A stretch of 11,152 nucleotides of DNA from Euperipatoides rowelli (lineage: Eukaryota > Onychophora > Udeonychophora > Euonychophora > Peripatopsidae): the NCBI GenBank assembly GCA_003024985.2, contig PXIH01S0002728.1. One strand, written 5' to 3'. The position numbers were made by a program, and so were the translations under genes. The notes beneath the pieces are model-generated. The model saw nothing but the letters and a program-made list of their open reading frames with translations, was not told the DNA's origin and made no database searches. Shown here in pieces: positions 1 through 8,395 of the stretch. The stretch's first letter is position 1. Every line of letters starts with the position of its first letter.

Positions 1-2
1 AC

Positions 3-125
3 TTTTATTCCGCAAGGGAGCCCAAAAGATGTAGCTTCGGGCTTGGTAGCAGATATGAAAATTTTATATCTGCCATCTATTCGACAACTCTCTGTTGCAC
101 ATATTGCAATATGACCGTATTCTAA
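3..125 (+). other. Coding-like open stretch at left edge, unidentified
   Basis: The plus-strand frame starting at base 3 is open for 40 codons, to TAA at 123-125, and is less A/T-biased than what follows. It reads with several Cys, Tyr and Ser residues, including KRCSFGLGSRYENF and, near the end, CCTYCNM. The segment is cut by the window edge, so neither start nor full length is known. It could be the end of a transposon or repeat ORF. A CLASP exon is unlikely because neither strand gives the expected TOG2 continuation. I do not recognise the family. Confidence 0.25.
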
Positions 126-1780
126 AGGTTAAGTTTCATTATTAATATTTTGATCAAAATTTAACCCATCACTTTGTTTCCCATCTCAATAATTGAGTTC
201 TAGGCTAAATAAATTATATCAATTTTTTTTTGGTGACAGTTAAGTAATCCTTCGATAGCGAATAAAATTCAGAGAAAATCATAATTCCCTGTGACTGAAA
301 GACACATGCTTCATAACAGCATCACATTTACACAAAAGTAGAAAGTATCAAACTGACATTTAAGAAATACTCAAGAAAATAACAAAAGACTCTATGAAAA
401 GAATAGGAATTGTCGTGGGGGCAGTAATGGTCAAATTAATAATGGACAGAAGTTGTGATTCTAATGTGAGCAATTAAGTTGCCAATTTTCAGTGACCCAA
501 TAATAATTCATTTGTATATAGAGTATTGATCAGGGTACTAAGGTGAAGTTTCACGGACTGCCTATCACGATTCTAGTAATTTGCCATCATCTGTTGCTTT
601 TTGTTTTGGTATTAATTAAACATTATATTTTGATAATGTAATTTGGTATACTATATTTCATATAAAATCATGAATGGGGGGTGTTTTTTTTCTAAAACTG
701 AAGAACCTGAAAGCTATCCCGTCATGCCTTAGTACAACCTCATTCTGGAAACACAAGGTCTTAAGCACGTATACATGGACAATGTATAATGTAAGGTTTG
801 CAAAGTCATAATCAGAACAAAATGCCATTATTGTTTATGATTCATTATGATTCCATAATTGCTTTTACCATGACATGGATGTCATTTAGCGCAATAGTCT
901 CAGAATTTGCTATAAATGATAATGGACAGTCTGTGGAACACCTTCCCATATTTTTAATAAGCAATTATAAGTGCTTTTTATTTAAAGTAATTGGAATTAT
1001 TTTTTCATACAGCATTTAAAAAAAAAAAACTCACTTTCATGATAATATGAGTCACTTGAATCTCCATAAGATGATAGTTTTCATTTGTTTTGTTTTTTTT
1101 AATAGAAACAAATGTAGCCAAAAACTATTGGCCTAGATAAATCTACGGCTGCAGTTTATCCAATCATCAATATTTCTATTTTTTTTAATTAATTTAGGCT
1201 AGCATATAATCGATGTGGCAAATATCACTTACGATTCCTATTATATCGTGAAAACAAACTTTATTATGTAGTAAGAAAAAACGACTCCATTTTATAATAA
1301 CTAAAAAAAAAAAAATTTATCACAATGTTATTTGACAAGCAATATCAAACAATTTTCCAAGGGATAACTGCTTCTTTAACTCATTTTAAACTTGTAAAGA
1401 TTCCATCATAAGTGTTTTCAAACAGTACGTTTATGAATAAGATTGTGGGTGAAATCCAGTGTTTATCAACCCACAAAATGCCCACTGTGCATAGTATTGG
1501 ATATTAAAATTTTCAACGCAATCAAAGCGCCACTACTACAGGACCTCAATAACAGATATTTTCTCATTCTCCATGCTCTGAAAATGTGCATAAGAAAGAC
1601 CGATTACTGGTGCACTAAAAACTGTTTAGCATAAATAGGGATGACACTTTTTCTTCCTAATTTAAGTCACAAAATCAAAGTTAATATGAATAATCTCAGT
1701 TTATTTCAATATACCTCCTCTTACCAGTTCTATTACTAAATAAATAAAGCAATAAATTATAAAGATTAAGAAAATTATAC
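126..1780. other. Noncoding A/T-rich sequence, CLASP intron
   Basis: This is A/T-rich sequence downstream, in transcription, of the last visible CLASP exon; it is probably the 5' part of the next intron. Many stops in all frames and several A or T runs are present, for example 1018-1030 and 1303-1315. The open stretches at 798-1019 and 1443-1634 on the plus strand show no family resemblance and read as chance frames. I see no tRNA, rRNA or recognisable transposon here. Confidence 0.6.
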
Positions 1781-1916
1781 CTGAATGATAAAACGTATTG
1801 CTACCATGCCTGCCGTCGACATGACTTTTGCACAATTAGGAATTAAGTTGATTAGACTAGGAAGAATATTTTCGGCGAAATGATCAAATTTGTGTACTAA
1901 ACATTGAGATAAATAT
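1781..1916 (-). CDS. CLASP: CLASP internal exon, TOG2 middle
   Basis: This is the fourth visible CLASP exon: 136 nt, one base closing the split Ala codon plus 45 codons, ending in phase 0. It starts YLSQCLVHKFDHFAENILPS, continues with LINLIPNCAKVMSTAG and ends MVAIRFIIQ. The K-F-D-H-x-A-E, the N-L-I-P-N-x-A-K-[IV]-M-x-[TS]-[AS]-G block and the V-R-x-I-I-like end are CLASP TOG2 signatures. Other animals continue with H/N-T-H-x-P-R-L-I-P, so the next exon should lie downstream in transcription. I searched 1-1780 by eye and did not find it, so it is probably beyond the left edge. The acceptor is TTTCTCTAG (1925-1917) and the donor is GTATAA from 1780, weaker than the other donors. LSQ followed by a C in place of the usual small or Gly-containing loop is a minor difference. 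Confidence 0.93.
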
Positions 1917-3397
1917 CTAGAGAAATGGAAAAAAATATATATTGTAAATATATATGAATAAAGTTTATCTTTAAATTACAATTAAAAAATTTATTGAAGT
2001 GTTATGTCTCAGAATTCAATACAAAACTATTCACTAGGAATATACTATTAGCATTTATTAATATACTGAATAAGCTGGGAAAAGTAACTCAAACTAAACT
2101 ATACAATACTGTTTCTAGTTCTGGAATGGAACTAAGTGCAGCCTATGTGTGTAACGTGGCGATTAAGTGTGACGAAAATGTCAATGCACTTTTCTGCTGT
2201 ATGTAGATACATACAGTAACACAAAGTAAATTATTTTAAAGTTGTTTTTAAAAGAGTGGAAAATTTTAATTCCATTAACTTTTCAATTATAAACTTGCAT
2301 TTACAGTGTGTATTCTGAATGCTAATTTTAACATCAATTTAGATTAGATATTTTTATTCCAAAAATTCCTTTGCTATTAATTTATATCTTATACTATTTC
2401 TAAAATTACTTACATTCATTTTTCATCAGAATTTGAACTACGTCTTATTTTTGTTTTATAGTAGATCTTATTGGAAATATAAAATTTATATTGTATAATT
2501 TAAAAAAATGGGTAACTAAGTACATAAACTTCAAAAAAAAAAAGTTAAATAAATGTTAATATAAAATTCAAATTTTAAGTTATAGCCTAATTAAATAGCA
2601 CTAAAAAAGGGGAGGGAGGGGGTCATGTAATTCAAATACTTTTATTTTCTGCCAACACATTGCAATTTCAATAAATATTAATGTAGTCACAATTAATTTT
2701 ATTTATCACACAATAAATAATGAAAGCAATTGTTTTAAATAACATTACTACATAGCTTTAGACAGGAATGTGATTCATTTTCAATTCCTCCCACCCCCCA
2801 CCCACTCCCTCAAAAATTATATCAATGGCTTACTTTACGATATATATACAGTATATTTTAACAAGTTATGCATGCGTTTACATAGGTTAAGAAGAGATAT
2901 ATGTCTTGCCTATATATTTTTTAAATTATTTCAGCAAAAAAAGGAATTTAAAAATAGAAAAATAAAATGGAAAGAAAAATTCATCAAACGTTAAAAGTCT
3001 GCCTGTTTTGTATCTATAGAAGATATCCCCACATATTGTAAATTTAAAGGAATTAGATGTATTTGGTCAAATAAAATGCAACAATTTTGAGTAAAAAAAT
3101 ATAGATTAGACAAAGAAAGAAAAATACAGCAATTTAAAATAACTAAGCATTTGGGAGATTGACATTTACAGTAGATAATGAATGTTCTATATTGAATTAC
3201 AGAGCTTTCCAGCAACTTATTTCTAATAAATTAAAACACAGAAATCTATTAAGAATTATTTTATCAACTTTTTTTTTTTGTGTGTATGTGTGTGTTTTTA
3301 TGTCTTTTGTTTAATATTACTACTATATTTAATTGCAGGAGAAAGAAAGAAAATAACTTAAGAAAATTAAATCACTCAAATAAATGACAAAACTTAC
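1917..3397 (-). other. CLASP intron, 1481 bp
   Basis: This intron lies between the exons at 3398-3543 and 1781-1916, bounded by GTAAG and TTTCTCTAG. It is very A/T-rich. It includes an ATATATAT..ATATATAT near-palindrome at 1934-1954, a G-rich run at 2609-2622, a C-rich run at 2787-2809, and a TG-rich stretch at about 3270-3297. No coding remnant was recognised. Confidence 0.85.
2790..2809 (-). other. G-quadruplex-type motif in CLASP intron
   Basis: On the minus strand, which is the sense strand of CLASP, four G runs of at least three (GGG, GGG, GGGGGG, GGG) are separated by loops of 3, 1 and 1 bases. This satisfies the usual four-run quadruplex rule and would be present in the pre-mRNA. Folding in the cell is inference. 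Confidence 0.5.
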
Positions 3398-3543
3398 GCT
3401 ATACTAATGCAGGCTTCCCTGACAACTTGTGACCGAAGATCTTTAACGGACGTTTGAAATGGTAATTCCAGCAACCTAAGATGCGTAGAAAATTCATCAT
3501 AATCAGCTCCGCCTGCTATAAGTAAACTACGAACTCTTTTTAA
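3398..3543 (-). CDS. CLASP: CLASP internal exon, TOG2 core
   Basis: This is the third visible CLASP exon: 146 nt, 48 codons plus two bases (GC). It begins LKRVRSLLIAGGADYDEF and ends SVKDLRSQVVREACISI followed by a split Ala codon. The strings LRSLL-x-A-G-x-x-x-Y-x-x-F and K-D-L-R-S-Q-V-V-R-E-A-C-I are among the most conserved parts of CLASP TOG2 from flies to humans, so this exon is the strongest evidence for the gene. The acceptor is CTATTTTCAG (high-coordinate side) and the donor is GTAAG from 3397. The trailing GC is completed to GCA (Ala) by the first base of the exon at 1916, exactly as the family alignment needs. The preceding intron is only 348 bp. The frame is intact. Confidence 0.95.
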
Positions 3544-3891
3544 CTGAAAATAGAATTGTGATCATGAGATATGATTGTCGTTAACAAAAAAATGAGAAAC
3601 AAATTTCACAAACTAAAAAATTAAGAATTTTAAGATTCATAACTAAATATCGTAATAAAAATAATTTAAAGGACAAATATATATTAACAAAGCATAAAAA
3701 AATAAAGTAATTTTTTAATGGAAATATGTTAATTTATTTTAACAACAAAGCCATGCAGTTTTTAAAAGCGATTTTTATTTCATGACGATTAATTTCATCA
3801 GACAAATAATTTCATTAACGGAATTCAATTTTCAAGAGCATATTTCCTGTAAATATTTAACTCAACGTGTTAACTAAAATTCAACACTTAC
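3544..3891 (-). other. CLASP intron, 348 bp
   Basis: This short intron separates the 93-nt and 146-nt exons. It begins GTAAGT and ends CTATTTTCAG. It is A/T-rich with stops in every frame, and I see no repeat or coding fragment inside. Confidence 0.9.
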
Positions 3892-3984
3892 AGCATCAAC
3901 TCGCTTTTCCCAATCACAATTTGTATCTACTAATGTGTCTTTAATTTTAACTATATGTTCTTCTAATTCTTTCGTTGAGAATAG
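3892..3984 (-). CDS. CLASP: CLASP internal exon, start of TOG2
   Basis: This is the second visible CLASP exon: 93 nt, 31 codons, phase 0 at both ends. It reads LFSTKELEEHIVKIKDTLVD and then TNCDWEKRVDA. The S-x-[KR]-[ED]-L-E-E opening and the D-W-E-x-R-V tryptophan block are CLASP hallmarks that open the TOG2 domain, a HEAT-like helical domain thought to act on tubulin at the lattice or plus end. The acceptor is TTTATTTGCAG (high-coordinate side) and the donor is GTAAGT (3891-3886), a near-ideal match to the consensus. Because its length is a multiple of three and both junctions are phase 0, the exon could in principle be skipped without a frameshift, but skipping would remove the first helices of TOG2. 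I see no stops or damage, so it looks functional. Confidence 0.93.
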
Positions 3985-4312
3985 CTGCAAATAAATTACA
4001 ATAATTAATAAAAAATAGAAATGATAAAAAGCAAAAAAAATAAAAAAATAACATTACCCAAAACCCTTTCATTAATTATGATGATTATCTTAATTTAGAA
4101 ATAAAATAAGCTTTCACTTTTCTACATCCAATTGATTGAGATTTTATCAATGTCCAATTTCCTGCTGCTTCTTGTTGAAAATTGTGGTTAAATATTATGG
4201 TAATAAATACTGTATATTTTCTAGTAGTTTTTTTTTTTTCAATAAAATCAAATATTAATTTAATAATTAAAATTCCTAGAATGCGGTCAAAAGCAAAATT
4301 ACCAGCGATGCA

Positions 4313-4370
4313 CCGGGTATTCAGAAATTACCTGGTATCTGGCATACCAGGCTATATTTTCAGTACCGGG
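4313..4370. repeat. GC-richer palindrome cluster A
   Basis: A short island stands out from the A/T-rich intron. It contains CCGGGTATTCAG, then a perfect inverted repeat with 8-base arms, CCTGGTAT (4331-4338) and ATACCAGG (4344-4351), around a 5-base loop, then TCAGTACCGGG (4360-4370). The outer CCGGGTA and TACCGGG elements are themselves inverted, so the whole island can be drawn as nested hairpins. It shares motif vocabulary with cluster B at 4812-4900. The origin is unknown; it may be a diverged tandem or palindromic repeat family. Confidence 0.6.
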
Positions 4371-4811
4371 CAATTACTCAGAACTGACTTTGTGTAGGGA
4401 GATTCGGTCCCAGGTGCAAGATATTGCAGAAAAAAAATTATCAACAAAAGAACATAGAATAAAATTATTTTAACTTCAATTTTTAGTTTGAAAATATATA
4501 CTGTACATTACATACTGTATATAACAATATTTAAATTATTATAAAGATATAATAAGGCTACTTTAAAAAACAACTCGACTACTTTTATTAAACCATAAAC
4601 TGATTTGGTGAAAATAAAAAGTTTAAAAAATTGATAACTTAGTAGCCTAAGTTATTAACATATAACATTACCCAGCAATAAAAATAAACAATATTTACTA
4701 TACTTTGGATACTTTTGAATACCATGCGTTTAATGAATTATAATCAGTAAGCTTGCTGCACTGATGTGCAAGTTGGGAAAATCTTTGTAAGAAGTAAATC
4801 AAAGGACTGCT

Positions 4812-4900
4812 GGGTATTCCATACCCGGTCTGCCGGGTATTCAATACCCAGCCAGGTACGGTAACAAAACAACCCCCCCCCTCCCGAGTATCCAGTACCC
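4812..4900. repeat. GC-richer palindrome cluster B
   Basis: Three related hairpin units occur: GGGTAT-TCC-ATACCC at 4812-4826, GGGTAT-TCA-ATACCC at 4835-4849, and the diverged GAGTA-TCCA-GTACCC at 4886-4900. The first two have perfect 6-base arms and differ by one loop base, with units spaced 23 bp apart. A C9 run (4873-4881) lies before the third. The repeated Trp-Val-Leu-[Asp/Asn]-Thr-Arg seen in a minus-strand frame here is a by-product of the DNA repeat, not evidence for a protein. Confidence 0.7.
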
Positions 4901-5941
4901 ACCATTTTTTAGGACTCTGTACATCACTAAAAATTACACATTTATTTCCCACCAATTCTCTTTTTCAAATATTTTTTTAAAAGTAATCCTAACTTTTGGG
5001 TAACATTAGTGGTAGACTAATTATAAATTGCAAAATTTTTAAATTAAACAAAAAAAAATTAACCTATAAGATTTATTAGAAAATTGAAAAAAAAAATTAT
5101 TATTAGACAAAAATGTCAATATTAAGCTACAGGGTATATTCAAACAAAAATAATTTGAATAAGAATGTGTTTTCATTGCTTTTACAATTATCGAACATAT
5201 CCAAAATTACACAATTTTTCCACCATATTTTACATTTGGCCTGTTGCTTTTTAGTCGAGTAATTCATGGGTCGCATATCAATGTTTTTAATCCAGCTGAA
5301 GAATTTTAAATGACGAGACTTTCTGGAAATTCTATTCTTACATTTATAATCAGTGTTCCATAACGTCCAAATACCCGAACAGTCCAACACTTCAATAAAT
5401 ACTCTTACAATAAATTTCAAATTGAATCTTTAAATCTGTTTTGAAAATGCCAAGATTTTGAAGTATTAAGAATAGCAGGGTAATAAATTATTAGTACCAC
5501 AAAATTAAAATGTTGTTGGATGACTAGTATTTTTTTTTCAAATTTTTGACCAAGCAACATCCATTGCCATTACCAACCCAATGATGGGGGAAATAAGTGC
5601 AGCAGAAAATCAGACACTGTCTGCATAACAGACATGTTTTTATTCACATAAATATAAACAAGTCAAGAAATTTTCTATGTGAAAACACAGTGATAATCTC
5701 ACTGATTTTCAAGATGCTGCTACACCGTTACGATTAACCTCTCTTAACTACGATGTTTAAAAATAATGATATTGAAAAGCATTCTACCTTAAACAATTTC
5801 TTTCTCATTTCAGCGGTTTACTAATCGATTGATATATAAGAAGTATTTGTATGAAAAATTTGTTTAAATTTTTAAAGAGGACACTAACGAGATACAATTG
5901 TTTTCTATGATCAAAATTTAAATGTTTTATTTAGAGTTTAA

Positions 5942-6560
5942 ACATTCTATTTAAAAAATATATTTGATTTAGGAGTTTTTTTTTTCGATAAAAAATTCAA
6001 CTTTTCAGTTCACGCCGACTACATAGTTAAATTAAGAACGCATTTTGCCATAATTAGAAATAACGTGAGATACTGTATATTAATAAATTCTCTTTCAAGA
6101 TTATTTATAACTCATATTTGCTGCCAATTATTGGTTATTGTTCTATCATTGTAGGATATTTAAACAAAAAAGATTTGAATAAGATAAATAAAGCGATAAG
6201 AAATATATCTAAATACATTAGTGGTTTCTGGCATATGCCATATCATCTAAGAANATCTAGATTAGATATCTTATGGCCTCAACAACGTTTAATTTACAAT
6301 GACCTATGTTTTATGTATAGGGAAATTGTATTAAATGATAATGATAAAAAATTATTTACACACCTGGGAGAAACAGCTCCAGAAAACATGATTTTGCTAT
6401 ATTTGTCCAATATAGAAAATATAGNGTTTCNAATTACTCTATAATTCATAGAACCGTAAATCAATGGAATATACTATCTATTTCGACATTTGAGTATAAT
6501 TCTTTAACTGCTTTTAAAAGAAAGATCCGTCCAATATTATCTGAGTTAAATTTTGATTGA
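5942..6560 (+). pseudogene. LINE reverse-transcriptase C-terminal remnant
   Basis: This is the coding part of the LINE relic. It covers only the region after the polymerase catalytic Tyr-x-Asp-Asp, which is not present. An upstream TAA at 5939-5941 blocks the first frame. Ambiguous bases at 6254, 6425 and 6431 make part of the frame uncertain, so the 6425-6435 break may be an assembly problem rather than a true mutation. The break near 6060-6090 involves no ambiguous bases and looks like genuine decay. Confidence 0.75.
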
Positions 6561-6687
6561 ATGTTTTTTTATTTGTTTTATTCATATTTTAGAAAAAATT
6601 TATTATATTTACTATAAATTTTATGTATTATTTTTTTCTGTTTGTTGAACGATATTTTATTATGTAAAAAAGCATTGCTTTATACCA

Positions 6688-6704
6688 AATAAATTGAATT
6701 GAAT
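6688..6704 (+). terminator. LINE poly(A) signal and short-repeat tail
   Basis: AATAAA at 6688-6693 runs directly into TTGAATTGAAT. This arrangement is common at the 3' end of invertebrate Jockey- or CR1-like LINEs, which finish in short tandem repeats instead of a long poly(A). It marks the 3' boundary of the insertion. Confidence 0.65.
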
Positions 6705-6798
6705 GTAAATAAAAACAAAACTGTTACATAAAGTTTTATTTATCGACCTACTTGATTTTTTTTTGTTTTTTTATAAAAACAGCAGGTAACTTAAAAAT

Positions 6799-6815
6799 TC
6801 CAGTACCCCTGGTAT
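6799..6815. repeat. Third copy of the TCCAGTACCC motif
   Basis: TCCAGTACCC at 6799-6808 is identical to 4891-4900 and is followed by CTGGTA, giving another small TACC..GGTA inverted pair. It lies just past the LINE 3' end, in the same CLASP intron as clusters A and B. It is short enough that chance cannot be excluded. Confidence 0.35.
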
Positions 6816-7107
6816 ACAGTATATTAGCAAAGTAGAAACCATACTACTCAGAAGCTTCATTTCCTGTATTTCCAGAAATAAACTATTTACCAATTTTTGT
6901 CCCAGATTTTATCTTTTATTTATGCGTAAAAAATGGATTATTGTTTTATAGAAATAAAAATTTATAACATATGTCTATAGTATAAATAAATATATTGCGA
7001 CATTTTACTGTTTGGAAAATACAATATTTTACTATGAATATGTAAATAATTCTTCATTGCCTCCTTGCCCTTGGGTCTCCGTCATTTAAAACAAAATAAA
7101 CATTTAC

Positions 7108-7172
7108 CTGGATTTTTGGAACTTCTTCAAAAGATCGAATGAAACTTTCCTCGTCCATGCCACCTGCTTGAA
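7108..7172 (-). CDS. CLASP: CLASP internal exon, linker into TOG2 (partial gene)
   Basis: This is the most 5' visible exon of a CLASP microtubule-stabilising protein, which acts at microtubule plus ends, kinetochores and the cell cortex. The exon is 65 nt: two bases (TT) finish a codon begun in an upstream exon outside the recognised region, followed by 21 codons. The protein reads QAGGMDEESFIRSFEEVP-KIQ, matching the family's conserved block of an acidic DEE followed by F-I-x-x-F-E-x-V-P and a final Gln just before TOG2. The acceptor is a T-rich tract ending TTTAG at 7182-7173 and the donor is GTAAATG from 7107, so the exon ends in phase 0. It joins directly to the exon at 3984 across a 3123-bp intron. 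The family identity comes from remembered conservation, not a search. The acceptor could shift a few bases, since AAG and CAG lie just inside. Confidence 0.85.
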
Positions 7173-8120
7173 CTAAACCAAAAAAAAAATTGAAATGTAC
7201 AAAACATTGATTATCATTTATTGAGATTTTAGGTCAATATAAGATTTATATTTTTCAATCCTTAAAAAAAAAAAACAAGAAATGAGCTTTGGATTAAAAG
7301 TGGACAACAAGTGCAGAAGCTTTTGGTTATTTATAGGAATACAATCAGACATGGATTATCATGCTAAACTGAATAGGCTAATTAGTTTGGATTTAACACT
7401 GCTTAAATCCAAAGGAAATAATAATCCAAAAATAATAAAATGAAATAAAAAAACAATATGGCAAATAGTTTTTTGATAGCTTACTTCTTAAGTAATAGGG
7501 TATCTAACTATAATCTTCCAATTACCTATTTAAATATTGTTGTACTGTATCTATCATTTATCATCCAATAAATCCTGGCCTCAAAATTTGACTACAACCA
7601 GCAACAAATGCTACACTGTTAGTCACTAATTCATTGTAATTAATTCCAAATATGCTTCAACACATTTTATTTTTCATGATCACACAAGATGAAGTAACTC
7701 AAGTCAGCTACAATCCAAGATGGGGTCAAACAAGAAAAAAAATACCCATCATGTCCCATAAACCAGAATATTCATTAATAAGACTAGAGAATTTATTACA
7801 ATGTGGGTCATGATTACATAGGTTAGTTTAGTATTTAAAGAGTTAAATTATACATAACAGTACTGGTTAAAATATATTACACAACATACTTTAATATTTA
7901 CTGTACATTATATATCTACTACTTCACTCAAATAATAAACCAAATAATATAACTGATTTTCACAAATCAATCGTATTATAAGTTATTTGTGACCGACACT
8001 GTTGTCACCCTTACCCATATCCAGTACACCCTTTAATTCTGACTTTTCCATGTATTCCTCACGAACGAAACAATAACACTTCATTATGTCCCAGGAGACA
8101 CACAAAAAGAATTGCCATCA
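7173..8120. other. Noncoding sequence upstream of the 65-nt CLASP exon
   Basis: This is A/T-rich intronic sequence between the CLASP exon and the Copia relic. The segment at about 7990-8110 may still belong to the Copia element, because minus-strand frames there are hydrophilic and open for a few dozen codons, but no reverse-transcriptase motif could be read. I found no copy of the 9994-10143 repeats here that would serve as a second LTR. Confidence 0.5.
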
Positions 8121-8370
8121 GTATGTTAGTTTTATGGCAGGGACTCCTTTATTACAACTTTGTGATCTACTCAATTGATCTTCTTCACTCTGAATGTCTA
8201 CAATGTTCTGTAAATCAATGTCTATATTGGTTTTTCTGGTATTGTTTTTGACACTGCTCGGATAGTTTCTTCTCTTGTAATTGCTTACTTTTTCCTTAAT
8301 TTAAAACTCATACTTATAGCATTCACCACCCTGTTGGCCTGTTTGTACCTGGAATCCATATTATGAAACA
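8121..8370 (-). pseudogene. Copia post-integrase linker remnant
   Basis: The segment carries IIWIPGTNR and then, after a frame change at the near-duplicate CCTGTTGG/CCTGTTTG (8330-8345), RVVNAISMSF. Together these resemble the Copia R-L-W-[DN]-P..N-[RK]-V-V-x-x-x-x-V-x-F block that ends the integrase. A 60-codon hydrophilic frame (8300-8121) rich in Asn, Lys, Glu and Ser follows, as expected for the linker before reverse transcriptase. It ends at a TGA. Confidence 0.55.
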
Positions 8371-8395
8371 CTTCTTTGTTTGACGTACTTTAACA

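Larger units (their letters stand above)
5942..6704 (+). mobile_element. 3' end of a non-LTR retrotransposon (LINE), broken
   Basis: The C-terminal part of a LINE reverse-transcriptase ORF can be read in three consecutive frames. The first (from 5942) gives the IFDLGVFFFDKKFNFSVHADY block, which matches the D-L-G-V..D..L-x-F-x-x-H signature late in Jockey/CR1-like polymerases. A frameshift near 6060-6090 leads to the second frame, with LLPIIGYCSIIVGYLNK, the usual L-P-x-I-x-Y-C-S thumb motif, and a helix-rich tail. A second shift, at ambiguous bases 6425-6431, leads to WNILSIST, AFKRKIRPIL and a stop at 6558-6560, the normal LINE terminus. A 144-bp A/T-rich 3' UTR follows, with AATAAA (6688-6693) and the tail TTGAATTGAAT. 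The element is 5'-truncated, dead, and opposite in strand to its host gene CLASP. Confidence 0.8.
3985..7107 (-). other. CLASP intron, 3123 bp, transposon-bearing
   Basis: This large intron runs between the 65-nt and 93-nt exons. It begins GTAAATG at its 7107 end and finishes TTTGCAG at 3985. It contains the GGGTAT/ATACCC palindrome clusters and a plus-strand LINE 3' end, described separately. The rest, including 5000-5900 and 6840-7100, is A/T-rich with no recognised content. A 97-codon open frame on the minus strand at 5127-5420 has no resemblance I can name. Confidence 0.85.

Noticed and set aside
1443-1634. 63-codon plus-strand frame, considered as an exon or transposon fragment
   Set aside because: No recognisable motif, non-ATG start, antisense to the host gene, and no plausible splice context.
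3270-3300. TG-rich stretch as a possible microsatellite
   Set aside because: It is short and interrupted (GTGTGTATGTGTGTG), so only a simple low-complexity tract.
1917-3397. A further CLASP exon inside this intron
   Set aside because: The flanking exons join exactly at a split Ala codon, and the joined protein matches the family without a gap, so no extra exon is required.
4300-4910. Palindrome clusters as a CRISPR array
   Set aside because: Units are short, with 3-5 base loops and no regular unique spacers, and the host is clearly eukaryotic.
4698-4955. 85-codon minus-strand frame with repeated Trp-Val-Leu-[Asp/Asn]-Thr-Arg
   Set aside because: The amino-acid repeat is a direct consequence of the GGGTAT/ATACCC DNA palindromes. 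The rest of the frame is A/T-driven and lacks family resemblance.
5127-5420. 97-codon minus-strand frame rich in Lys, Phe, Ile and Cys
   Set aside because: I considered a transposase fragment, but no catalytic or DNA-binding motif could be seen. The composition matches chance translation of A/T-rich DNA.
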